From contig JABDCL010000001.1 of assembly GCA_013288135.1 (NCBI GenBank), positions 248,001-312,000 on the forward strand: DNA of 64,000 nt. Reading direction: 5' to 3'. Made by a program: the position numbers and the translations under genes. The stretch is from Gammaproteobacteria bacterium (GTDB lineage Bacteria; Pseudomonadota; Gammaproteobacteria; UBA6186; Azoamicaceae). The notes beneath the pieces were generated by a model that saw nothing but the letters and a program-made list of their open reading frames with translations, was not told where the DNA came from and did no database searches. Below, piece after piece: positions 33,611 through 42,760 of the stretch. Each line of letters begins with the position of its first letter. Within the stretch, counting starts at the first letter, position 1.

Positions 33611-35600
33611 TCCATCTGTCAGATTGATTAATAAATTAAAATACTCACAAAAACTAATGTTTTTAGGGGCCATTGTTCTTTTGATTGTTTTGACCTTGGC
33701 TTATCAAACGATAAAACCCTTGCTTATAACTAAAGATTTTTCTGAAAAAGAATTAACTGGTCTTGAGTTTAATGAAAAACTATATATTGTGTTAGATAAA
33801 ATTTTAAAATATCAATATTTAAAATATTCTAGTTTAAGTGAACCATCCTTAAAGGAAGAAAAAGCAAAAGCTGTTGAAGAGATTGATCAAGCTCTGATCC
33901 CCATGAATACTCTGGCACAAAGATTAGGAGGAAGTTTAAATACTTTAGACGCGTGGGATCAAATTAAATATAAATGGGAGGCAGGTAAAAATGAACCAGA
34001 CAATTACTCCAAAATAGCTGATGACATGAGAGATTTGATTGTACAAACCTGCGACAGTTCTAATCTTACGGTAGATCCAGGTATTGACACATCTTATTTG
34101 GTAGACATCTTTTGCACAAGACTAGCACACTTTAATCAAAGTGTTACCAACATAAGAGACATTGGAACGTCTGCTATTTCAAATAAACGTCTCACAGAAG
34201 CTGAACGAGATCAACTAGAAATATCAAGCACCATTATGGAAACTTACAGAGACACTATTCATGAAGATATTAGAATTTCATTAAAAAACAACTCTTCTCT
34301 TTTTGAAAAATTAAATAATTTGACAGAAAACTTTGATTCTCAAACTAAAAGTGTTATTGATTTATTGAAGGGTTCTTTATTAGCACATCATTTAGATATA
34401 TCAAAGGACCGATATTACGAACAATATTCTAAACTTCTTGATGTATCTTATGAATTTCGGATAAACGTTATTAAAGAAACCCTAAAATTAATTCAAGATC
34501 GTGTTCAACATTTTAATTATATCTTTTATTTTAATATTGGCGCTGTCAGTCTTGGTCTTTTATTATTTGCTTATTTGTTTGTTGGTGTTTATCTTTCAAT
34601 TTTAAAAAGTGTTCATCAATTGGTTCATGGATCACAAGAAATCAGCAAGGGAAATTTAAGTGTTGCTGTTCAACTTGAAACACAAGACGAGCTTAAAGAG
34701 GTGGGAGACAGTTTTAATATCATGCGTGAAAGTCTTGAAAAACTGGTTAAAAATATAAAAATCGCCACAGGAACCATTCAAACCACATCTCAAGCAATCG
34801 CCTCAGGTAATGCAGATCTTTCCAAACGAACCGTACAACAAGCGGCTGCTTTAGAAGAAACCTCTTCTGCCATGAAAAAAATAGCAGAAACTGTAAAGAA
34901 GAATTCAGAGAATGCAAAAGGATCGGATAGTTTTGCTCAATCAGCAGTAGAAATTGCCAACAAAGGAGGAGAGGTTGTAAAAAAAATGGTTGACATGATG
35001 AATGCTATTAATGATAGCGCTCATCAAATCACTAATATTATTGATGTTATAGATAATGTTGCATTTCAAACCAATATTTTGGCGTTAAATGCAGCTGTTG
35101 AAGCAGCCCGAGCAGGCGAACAAGGTCGAGGATTTTCTGTTGTTGCATCTGAAATACGTAATCTCTCAAAACGATCATCAGAATCTGCACAGGGGATTAA
35201 AAATTTAATCATTAACTCGGCAGAAAGAATTAAAGAAGGGACACGACTTGCAGATCAAACTTTATTGACTATGCAAGAAATTACAAAATCAGTTAATAAT
35301 GTAACCACTATTATGTCTGATATCGCAAATGCCTCAATCGAACAAAGTACCGGTATTCAGGAAATTAATATAGCAATCAACGAAATGGATAAAATGACTC
35401 AACAAAATAGTACTTTGGTTGAAGAAGCAGAACAAGGTGCGTTATCCTTAGAAAAAGAGGCAAGGCATATGAATACCCTTGTTGATTTTTTTAAGATTAC
35501 AATGACAATAAATGATAGAATAGAAGATGTTAAGCATCATAAAAAAAATCTTTCCATAAAAAAACAAGAACCTCAAGAAGACGAGTGGGCTGAATTTTAA
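33594..35600 (+). CDS. Methyl-accepting chemotaxis protein
   Basis: two TM, HAMP, signalling hairpin [47 protein letters not shown]-terminus ...EDEWAEF. Confidence 0.95.
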   Translation: MKSLFNPSVRLINKLKYSQKLMFLGAIVLLIVLTLAYQTIKPLLITKDFSEKELTGLEFNEKLYIVLDKILKYQYLKYSSLSEPSLKEEKAKAVEEIDQALIPMNTLAQRLGGSLNTLDAWDQIKYKWEAGKNEPDNYSKIADDMRDLIVQTCDSSNLTVDPGIDTSYLVDIFCTRLAHFNQSVTNIRDIGTSAISNKRLTEAERDQLEISSTIMETYRDTIHEDIRISLKNNSSLFEKLNNLTENFDSQTKSVIDLLKGSLLAHHLDISKDRYYEQYSKLLDVSYEFRINVIKETLKLIQDRVQHFNYIFYFNIGAVSLGLLLFAYLFVGVYLSILKSVHQLVHGSQEISKGNLSVAVQLETQDELKEVGDSFNIMRESLEKLVKNIKIATGTIQTTSQAIASGNADLSKRTVQQAAALEETSSAMKKIAETVKKNSENAKGSDSFAQSAVEIANKGGEVVKKMVDMMNAINDSAHQITNIIDVIDNVAFQTNILALNAAVEAARAGEQGRGFSVVASEIRNLSKRSSESAQGIKNLIINSAERIKEGTRLADQTLLTMQEITKSVNNVTTIMSDIANASIEQSTGIQEINIAINEMDKMTQQNSTLVEEAEQGALSLEKEARHMNTLVDFFKITMTINDRIEDVKHHKKNLSIKKQEPQEDEWAEF

Positions 35601-36421
35601 TGGATCGCCATAACAAAATTATGAATGATTATGATTTCGTTCGCTTAAAAGAAATCGCATCTTACTATGCAGGAATTAAATTATATGATACTAAAAGAGA
35701 ACAGATTTCTCATCAACTCAGAAAAAGAATGGGGGATTTAAATTTTTTACAATTTTATGATTATATAGAATTCATAAATAGAAATTTAGATGAAAGAAAT
35801 TATTTCATTAATTTAATCACTAATTTGCGCACAGATTTTTTCAGAGATGCTTACCAATTTGAAACTTTAGAGAAAGAATTAATTAATATAATTAAAAACA
35901 AAGGTAGAATAAGAATATGGTCGGCGGGTTGTTCAACTGGAGAAGAAGCCTACTCCATTGCTATTACAGTTTTTGAAGCATTAAAAGGCTACATTGATCC
36001 GAATGTTTATGACATTAAAATTTTAGCAACTGATGTCAACACTAAAGCTTTAGAAATCGCAAAACAAGGCATTTATGAAAATGAAAAAATTGAGAAACTG
36101 GGAACAAGGAAAAAATGGTTTCATTCGTTTACTCACAATGAAATTTCCTATGTGAAAGTTGATAATCAATTAAATTCCATGATTAGTTTTCGTTATCTTA
36201 ATTTATTGGGTCATTGGCCAATGAAGGGCCTTTTTGATGTTATTTTTTTTCGTAATGTCTCTCTTTATTTGACGGATGAAGCCACTCACGATATATTAGA
36301 GAAATTCGATAATTATCTAAAAATAAATGGTTTGATTTTTATTGGTTTTTCAGAAAACATAGGGGGACTTTCTGGCAAGTATATTTCCTTACAAAATAAA
36401 GTTTTTCGGAAAATTAAGTGA
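35600..36421 (+). CDS. cheR: CheR-type chemotaxis methyltransferase
   Basis: LRTDFFRD, IRIWSAGCSTGEEAYSIAI, ILATDVNTKALEIAKQGIY, FDVIFFRNVSLYL. Confidence 0.93.
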   Translation: MDRHNKIMNDYDFVRLKEIASYYAGIKLYDTKREQISHQLRKRMGDLNFLQFYDYIEFINRNLDERNYFINLITNLRTDFFRDAYQFETLEKELINIIKNKGRIRIWSAGCSTGEEAYSIAITVFEALKGYIDPNVYDIKILATDVNTKALEIAKQGIYENEKIEKLGTRKKWFHSFTHNEISYVKVDNQLNSMISFRYLNLLGHWPMKGLFDVIFFRNVSLYLTDEATHDILEKFDNYLKINGLIFIGFSENIGGLSGKYISLQNKVFRKIK

Positions 36422-37489
36422 TTGGAAACAGATATGGCTGATAAAAAAATTAAAGTATTGATTGTCGAAGATTCAAAATCCATGCAGGAGATCTTAACCA
36501 ATCTTTTATCAACCGATCCTACAGTTGAAATAGTTGGAAAAGCTCCTGATCCTTATGTTGCTAGAGAATTAATTAAAAAATTTAACCCAGATGTCTTAAC
36601 ATTAGATATTATTATGCCGCGTATGGATGGGATCACTTTTTTAAAAAATTTAATGCGCCTTCATCCCTTACCAGTTGTTATGATTTCTGCTCTTACAGAA
36701 AAGGGCAGCTCTATAGCACTAGAGGCCTTATCGTTAGGTGCAATAGATTATCTTCCAAAACCAAAACCTTTTGAATTAGATATTGAGGGATCTTATGCCA
36801 AAAATCTTATTCGGATTGTAAAAAGTGCAAGTTTAGCTCACGTAACTGCAAAAAAGGAGATAAAGACTTCCAAAAAGGCATTTGAACCTATATACCACTC
36901 AGATTTTTTAAGAAAAACATTAATTGTTATGGGAGCATCAACTGGTGGTGTTGAAGCTTTTGAATATATTTTAGGTCAACTACCAAAAACTTTTCCTGCT
37001 ATTGTGATTACTCAGCATATTAGGCCAGAATTTTCTTCTGCTTTTGTAGAAAGGCTTAATCGCTTTTCTAATCTTATGGTAAAAGAAGCTTCTGATAATG
37101 AAGAAATCACACCCGGAAAAGTCTTTATAGCACCAGGAAATAGTCATTTAATCGTAAATCAATTAGGTGACAAATGGTTTTGTAACCTAAAGGAAGGAGA
37201 ACCCGTCAATGGTCACAAGCCTTCCATTGATGTACTCTTTCAATCAGCTGCCAGAATGGTTAATTCTAAAATCATTAGCATCTTATTAACAGGGATGGGT
37301 GAGGACGGTGCACAAGGTGCTAAAGACATTCATGATGCAGGAGGACTTGTGATTGTTCAAGATAAAGAGAGTAGTGTGGTTTTTGGAATGCCAGGAGCCG
37401 CCATTAAACTCAATGCGGTCGACTACATCCTACCTTTAAATGAAATACCCAATAGACTTACGTCGATGGTGTCAAATCTTGACATTTGA
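36422..37489 (+). CDS. cheB: CheB-type methylesterase (REC + esterase), TTG start
   Basis: KVLIVEDSKSMQEIL, DVLTLDIIMPRMDGITFL; LIVMGASTGGVEAFEYIL, ITQHIRPEFSSAF, LLTGMGEDGAQGAKDIHDAGG. Confidence 0.95.
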   Translation: METDMADKKIKVLIVEDSKSMQEILTNLLSTDPTVEIVGKAPDPYVARELIKKFNPDVLTLDIIMPRMDGITFLKNLMRLHPLPVVMISALTEKGSSIALEALSLGAIDYLPKPKPFELDIEGSYAKNLIRIVKSASLAHVTAKKEIKTSKKAFEPIYHSDFLRKTLIVMGASTGGVEAFEYILGQLPKTFPAIVITQHIRPEFSSAFVERLNRFSNLMVKEASDNEEITPGKVFIAPGNSHLIVNQLGDKWFCNLKEGEPVNGHKPSIDVLFQSAARMVNSKIISILLTGMGEDGAQGAKDIHDAGGLVIVQDKESSVVFGMPGAAIKLNAVDYILPLNEIPNRLTSMVSNLDI

Positions 37490-37493
37490 CAAA
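37466..37493. repeat. Second direct copy of the 28-bp repeat flanking the chemotaxis operon
   Basis: atggtgtcaaatcttgacatttgacaaa, one mismatch to 30597-30624; overlaps the cheB 3' end. Confidence 0.85.
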
Positions 37494-37525
37494 TCTTTTA
37501 AAAAAATTCACCTTGAGAATTAAAA

Positions 37526-38026
37526 TTATATCAGCTCGTTATACAGTTTAAAAATGTCATTGTCAAAACACACAAATATTACTTGTTCAAATAAAGATCC
37601 TTGTTCTAATATACTTTGAACAGTACTAACTGCTATTTTTACCGCCTGAGGTATAGGATATCCAAAAATGCCACAACTGATAGCGGAAAAAGCAATTGTT
37701 TTAATATCATAATCTTTAGCCAACAAAAGTGAATTTATATAACAATTCGCCAACAATTTTGGTTCGTTGAATTGACCCCCTTGCCAAATTGGACCTACAG
37801 TATGGATAATATATCGTGCAGGCAAATTATATCCTAATGTTATTTTAGCTTCACCTACTTCACATCCTCCTAACTGTCGACAAGCCTCTAACAATTGAGG
37901 GCCCGCTGCTCTATGAATAGCGCCATTAACGCCAGCACCATCAGATAAACTGGTATTCGCTGCATTAACAATAGCATCTACCTTAAGCTTTGTAATATCA
38001 TCTTGAACAACAATTATTTTATCCAT
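37526..38026 (-). CDS. Macro domain protein (O-acetyl-ADP-ribose deacetylase-like)
   Basis: VDAIVNAANTSLSDGAGVNGAIHRAAGPQLLEAC; IHTVGPIWQGG; ISCGIFGYP. Confidence 0.95.
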   Translation of the reverse strand: MDKIIVVQDDITKLKVDAIVNAANTSLSDGAGVNGAIHRAAGPQLLEACRQLGGCEVGEAKITLGYNLPARYIIHTVGPIWQGGQFNEPKLLANCYINSLLLAKDYDIKTIAFSAISCGIFGYPIPQAVKIAVSTVQSILEQGSLFEQVIFVCFDNDIFKLYNELI

Positions 38027-38086
38027 CTATAAATTTCACCCTATTATTTGGAAACCTTTAAAAATATGCTTAGAAAAAACAGAAAT

Positions 38087-39394
38087 TTATTTTCCCTTAC
38101 CTTGTGCAATCGTTAATCTTCTCAGCTCTCTTAATTTTTCACTGATTTTGATTTCAAGACCACGCTCCACAGGATGATAATAAATTTTTTCTCCCATCTC
38201 TTCAGGAAAATAGGTTTGGCCCGCAGCAAACGCATTGGGCTCATCGTGATCATAGCGATAGTGCTGACCGTAACCCAAGGTTTGCATTAAACGTGTTGGC
38301 GCATTACGAATATGGAAAGGGACTGGGAGTGTACCATTACTTTTAGCATCCTGCATGGCCCCTTTAAACGCGGTATAAACTGCATTACTTTTAGGGGCTA
38401 CAGCCATATATACAATCGCTTGTGCGATGGCTAGTTCCCCTTCAGGGCTGCCTAAGCGTTCTTGAACATCCCAGGCATTTAATGCAATCTCAAGCGCTTT
38501 TGGATCAGCATTCCCAATATCTTCACTCGCCATTCGAACCACACGACGCGCAATATAAAGGGGATCAGCGCCCCCATCGATCATTCGGGTAAACCAGTAT
38601 AAAGCACCATCCGGGGAAGAGCCTCGTACTGCTTTGTGTAGCGCAGAAATTTGATCATAAAAATATTCACCTGCCTTATCAAACCGTCTAAGCCCATTTG
38701 TGATCACTTTATGAAAATAAGTTTCATCAATTGTTATTTTGCCTTGCTTCCTGGGAGCTTGTGTCATCAATAGTTCCAAAATATTGAGGGCTTGACGAGC
38801 ATCACCATCCGCAATTTTAGCTAAACGCTGTTGTAACGATTCCTCAAAAATAATTTCTTTTGAATCAAACCCACTATTTGGATTTTTCAAGGCATTTTGA
38901 ATAATACTTAAAACTTCTTCTTCTGACAAACTCTTTAGAACATACACTGTCGTGCGTGATAGCAAGGCATTATTCAGTTCAAAAGAAGGATTTTCTGTTG
39001 TTGCACCTATGAAAATAAGTGTGCCATTTTCAATCGCTGGCAGAAATGCATCTTGTTGTGTTTTATTAAATCGATGCACTTCATCCAAAAATAAGAGCGT
39101 TCTTTGTTTATCTTCGGTTAATCTTCGTCGCGCAGCTTCAATTTCTTGACGAACTTCTTTTAGTCCTATCATAACGGCAGATAAACTAACAAAATAGGCA
39201 TTGGAGGACTCTGCGATTATTTTGGCTAAAGTAGTTTTTCCACTTCCAGGCGGGCCCCAAAAAATCATAGAATGTACTTTACCCGTTTTAATTGCTTGAT
39301 AAAGGGGTTTTTCTGGCGCTAGCAAGTGCTGTTGACCAACAAATTCGTCCAAGTTAGTTGGGCGCAAACGAGTCGCTAAGGGAGTTAAAATCAT
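38087..39394 (-). CDS. rarA: Replication-associated recombination protein A (MgsA/RarA AAA+ ATPase)
   Basis: LRPTNLDEFVGQQHLL, IFWGPPGSGKTTLAKIIA, FLDEVHRFNKTQQDAFLP. Confidence 0.96.
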   Translation of the reverse strand: MILTPLATRLRPTNLDEFVGQQHLLAPEKPLYQAIKTGKVHSMIFWGPPGSGKTTLAKIIAESSNAYFVSLSAVMIGLKEVRQEIEAARRRLTEDKQRTLLFLDEVHRFNKTQQDAFLPAIENGTLIFIGATTENPSFELNNALLSRTTVYVLKSLSEEEVLSIIQNALKNPNSGFDSKEIIFEESLQQRLAKIADGDARQALNILELLMTQAPRKQGKITIDETYFHKVITNGLRRFDKAGEYFYDQISALHKAVRGSSPDGALYWFTRMIDGGADPLYIARRVVRMASEDIGNADPKALEIALNAWDVQERLGSPEGELAIAQAIVYMAVAPKSNAVYTAFKGAMQDAKSNGTLPVPFHIRNAPTRLMQTLGYGQHYRYDHDEPNAFAAGQTYFPEEMGEKIYYHPVERGLEIKISEKLRELRRLTIAQGKGK

Positions 39395-39503
39395 ATCAGT
39401 TTGTTATACAGTTTATTTAAAACTCAAATAATATATCATTTTTAACAGCATAATGGTATAAATAATTAAAAACTAAATGGGGTTAGGTCGCAACAATTGA
39501 CAT

Positions 39504-40139
39504 ATGCTTAAAACTATCACTTTTATAGGGGGCTGCATTATCATGGGAATCACCAATGCTGCAGAGATTGTGACACTCGATAAAGATACTGGGAAGTATC
39601 TTACAAGCAAATGTCAAATCATTAATTTAGAAAATAATGGTTTAGCAGAAGCACAAAAAACTATCGCTATTTTAAAAAGCACTTTAAAACCTTTATTGCC
39701 TGCGGCTGGACTTGCAGCGCCTCAAATTGGGATCAGTCAACGAATTTTTTTATTTAGCTGGGATAGAACCGAGCAGCATCAAATTGGAGTTATTAATCCT
39801 TCGTTTACTCCAGTAAATGATGAAAGAGAATTGGGATGGGAAGGTTGTTTTTCAATTATGCTAGGAGATGGCCCTTACCAACTCGCTAATATACCGCGCT
39901 ACAAAAAAATTAAGGTCACTTATATTAATGAACAAGGCCAATCAGTGACTCAAATTCTAGAGGGGTTTTCAGCTAAGGTTTTTCAACATGAATATGACCA
40001 CATCGAAGGCATTGCGAATGTTCACCGCAAAGATGCTGAAATTAAAACCTTTGGAAGTAAAGAGGCCATATCTACTTTTATGAAGGAAGTTAAAGCAAAA
40101 GATAAGGTAAATTACATAGCGCCTTACTCTACTCAGTGA
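39504..40139 (+). CDS. Peptide deformylase-family protein with predicted signal peptide
   Basis: GLAAPQIGISQR, GWEGCFS, QHEYDHIEGI motifs; hydrophobic N-terminus MLKTITFIGGCIIMGITNAAE. Confidence 0.85.
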   Translation: MLKTITFIGGCIIMGITNAAEIVTLDKDTGKYLTSKCQIINLENNGLAEAQKTIAILKSTLKPLLPAAGLAAPQIGISQRIFLFSWDRTEQHQIGVINPSFTPVNDERELGWEGCFSIMLGDGPYQLANIPRYKKIKVTYINEQGQSVTQILEGFSAKVFQHEYDHIEGIANVHRKDAEIKTFGSKEAISTFMKEVKAKDKVNYIAPYSTQ

Positions 40140-40147
40140 ACCATTTG

Positions 40148-40194
40148 ATTCCCCACTTTGAAAAAGGGGGGTTGGGGGGATTTGGGGGATTTTA
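40148..40194. repeat. Dispersed repeat copy 2
   Basis: attccccactttgaaaaaggggggttggggggatttgggggattttac; matches 17072-17119. Confidence 0.8.
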
Positions 40195-40197
40195 CAA

Positions 40198-41094
40198 TCA
40201 CAATTCTTTCTGAAATTGCACTATAATTGCGCTTCCAAGGATAATAATAACTCCTAACATTTGCAAATATGAAATCGTTTCTTCAAGCAACATGACACCC
40301 ACTAATACAGTTACAATAGGTTCTAAAACAGAAATAATCGAAGCTCGCATGGAGCTTATTCGTTTTAAACCTTCAAGCATTAACTGAATCGGAATGGCTG
40401 TTGCGAAAATACCCAACGCCAGAAGGGTTATCCAACTGTTCATCGGTGGAAAGCTATAGGTGCCTTTTACCAATGACAACATTAGATAAATAATGGCACA
40501 TGCAAAACTAACAATCATCGATACTACATTTGAATCTGCATTTTTAGAAGAAAATTTCTTACTTCCAATAATATAAAGTGCATATGAGAGAGCTGCTGCA
40601 GTCCCCCCTGCTATGCCTATAAAATTAAATGAATTATTTGATGCGTCTTTTTTTCCTAATAGTATTAAACCTACCATCATGCTAATAAGTATTAGAAACG
40701 TTTTCATGTTAAAACTGTTTCTTTGAGTTAACCATGAATAAAGTGCAATCAGTATGGGATATGAGAAAAATATTACCATCGCAAGACCCGTTCCGGTATG
40801 TTCGCTTGCTATAAAATAAAACCCACTTGAACCTGCATATCCAATTGCACCTAGAGAAAGTAAAAAAATCAAATTATGTTTATCAATATTAAATAATTTT
40901 TCTGTTGAACATTTTCGAATAACAAACGGTAACATCCAACATCCTGCAATAAAGAATCTCCAAAATAACATGTTCGAGATGTCAACATTTTCTTGTAAAA
41001 CCTTTGTCCCTAAAAATCCTAGAAATCCATAGAGAATTCCAGAAAGAGACACCAGTAAGCCTGCTTGAAGCACTGATTTATGATTATTTTGCAT
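40198..41094 (-). CDS. EamA/DMT family transporter
   Basis: 10-TM pattern, EamA-like repeats, ISSMRASIISVLEPIVTVLVGVMLLEETIS. Confidence 0.9.
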   Translation of the reverse strand: MQNNHKSVLQAGLLVSLSGILYGFLGFLGTKVLQENVDISNMLFWRFFIAGCWMLPFVIRKCSTEKLFNIDKHNLIFLLSLGAIGYAGSSGFYFIASEHTGTGLAMVIFFSYPILIALYSWLTQRNSFNMKTFLILISMMVGLILLGKKDASNNSFNFIGIAGGTAAALSYALYIIGSKKFSSKNADSNVVSMIVSFACAIIYLMLSLVKGTYSFPPMNSWITLLALGIFATAIPIQLMLEGLKRISSMRASIISVLEPIVTVLVGVMLLEETISYLQMLGVIIILGSAIIVQFQKEL

Positions 41095-41289
41095 TTTTTA
41101 GTTCCTGAACTTAATGGATTCGTTATAATAGCAAAAATACTCCAAATTTAACATACACTGCATATTGCTTTCTTATAAGTACACGACATAATAACCTATA
41201 ATTAACACGACGCAAAAACCTAGGATTCCAACGGAATGACTCAATCAGAAAAATTAGCCCAATCGCTAGAACAGCTTGCTTTTCCTACT

Positions 41290-41313
41290 GTATAAAAATA
41301 CTGCTTTTTATAC
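41290..41313. promoter_or_regulatory. Perfect inverted repeat upstream of brnT
   Basis: gtataaaaa-tactgc-tttttatac, 9-bp arms, about 45 bp upstream of the BrnT-like ORF. Confidence 0.5.
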
Positions 41314-41358
41314 ATATTTAAATATTGATATTTATATGTATTATGTTATACTCTATTA

Positions 41359-41640
41359 ATGGAAGAAATGCATTTTGAGTGGGATGATGTAAAAGATCTC
41401 CAAAATCAGGAGAAACATGGAGTAACCTTTTCAGAAGCTCAATATGCATTTTTAGATCCACAAAGGGTCATTGCAGAAGACATCAAACATAGTCGTAATG
41501 AAAAGAGATATTATTGTTTTGGTCAAGTAAATAAGGGTGTACTAACAGTTCGTTTTACTCACAGAAAGCATGCTATAAGGATTATAGGAGCAGGTTACTG
41601 GCGAGAAGGAAAGGTAATTTATGAAAAAGAGAATAGTTAA
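41359..41640 (+). CDS. brnT: BrnT family toxin
   Basis: MHFEWDDVKDLQNQEKHGVTFSEAQYAFLDPQRV...RVRFTHRKHAIRIIGAGYW-like core. Confidence 0.88.
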   Translation: MEEMHFEWDDVKDLQNQEKHGVTFSEAQYAFLDPQRVIAEDIKHSRNEKRYYCFGQVNKGVLTVRFTHRKHAIRIIGAGYWREGKVIYEKENS

Positions 41641-41863
41641 ATATACAGATGAACCTATCGGTAAGGTAAAGATTATTCGTGATTTTCTTCCTAAACCAAA
41701 AGACTTGGTTTTAAAAGATGAAACCATTAAAGTAACGCTTTCTTTAAGTAAAGATAGTGTTGAATTTTTTAAAAAGGAAGCAAAAGAACATCATACACAA
41801 TATCAAAAAATGATCCGAATTTTGCTTGATCAATATGCAGAACATTATCAAAAGAGTGCATAG
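41621..41863 (+). CDS. BrnA-like antitoxin
   Basis: 80 aa, overlaps brnT by 20 nt; KVTLSLSKDSVEFFKKEAKEHHTQYQKMIRILLDQYA ribbon-helix-helix-like. Confidence 0.75.
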   Translation: MKKRIVKYTDEPIGKVKIIRDFLPKPKDLVLKDETIKVTLSLSKDSVEFFKKEAKEHHTQYQKMIRILLDQYAEHYQKSA

Positions 41864-41935
41864 AAACGCATTAACGGGTCAAGTCGCAACAATTAACTTT
41901 ATTTTCTAAATTTTATTGTTAAACCGAATCGTGAC

Positions 41936-42760
41936 TTGCGTTACAGGTTTCATCGAAAATCAATAAATTCAATTTGGAGAAGAGAAATGAAAAAAGGTAA
42001 ACTAGGTCTTCCACTTGAGTACAAAAAAAATCCTGAATATTTTGATGCATTTAATATAGGTGATGATACTAATGAAAAAAATTCAGTGATCGAGCGTTTA
42101 TTAAAAAAATACAAAACTAAAACAGTTTTAGACCTTACATGTGGCACTGGGTCACAAGTATTTTATCTCATAAAACGTGCATACAAATGTACTGGTGCAG
42201 ATTTCAGTCCGACTCTTTTAAAAATAGCAAGAAAGAAAGCCAAAAATAATAGAATAAACGTCAAATTTATTGATGGTGATATGCGCACATTGAAGGTTGG
42301 CACTTTTGACGCTATTATTACTATTTCCAATGCCGTGGGACATTTAACTAAGGCTGGCTTTTCAAAAGCAATGAGAAATATAAACAATAATTTAAAAAAG
42401 GGCGGAATTTATGTGTTTGATATATTGAACTTAGAGGCCATGACAGATGCTGTTGTTCCTGGTCTTGCGTATTCCATACACAAAAAAATTAACAACTCTC
42501 AAGTGTACACTGTTCAATGTTCTACAATAGATAGGAAAAATGGTCGCCTTACTTCTTATGATACTTACATTGTCCAAAAAGACGCAGATAAGCCAAAAAT
42601 CTTTAATAACAAATTCTCTTTGCAACTTTATACCGCAAATGAATTAAAAGAAATGTTGTCTAAAAATGGATTTGAAACATTAGCTCAATATGGTCTAGAT
42701 GGGTCGAAGTTTTTAACAAAGAAAACTACCAGCATTCTGACAGTAGCACGGAAGAAATAA
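41936..42760 (+). CDS. SAM-dependent class I methyltransferase
   Basis: VLDLTCGTGSQVFYLIKRAYKCTGADFSPTLLKIARKKA; start uncertain, likely internal MKKGKLGLP. Confidence 0.85.
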   Translation: MRYRFHRKSINSIWRREMKKGKLGLPLEYKKNPEYFDAFNIGDDTNEKNSVIERLLKKYKTKTVLDLTCGTGSQVFYLIKRAYKCTGADFSPTLLKIARKKAKNNRINVKFIDGDMRTLKVGTFDAIITISNAVGHLTKAGFSKAMRNINNNLKKGGIYVFDILNLEAMTDAVVPGLAYSIHKKINNSQVYTVQCSTIDRKNGRLTSYDTYIVQKDADKPKIFNNKFSLQLYTANELKEMLSKNGFETLAQYGLDGSKFLTKKTTSILTVARKK

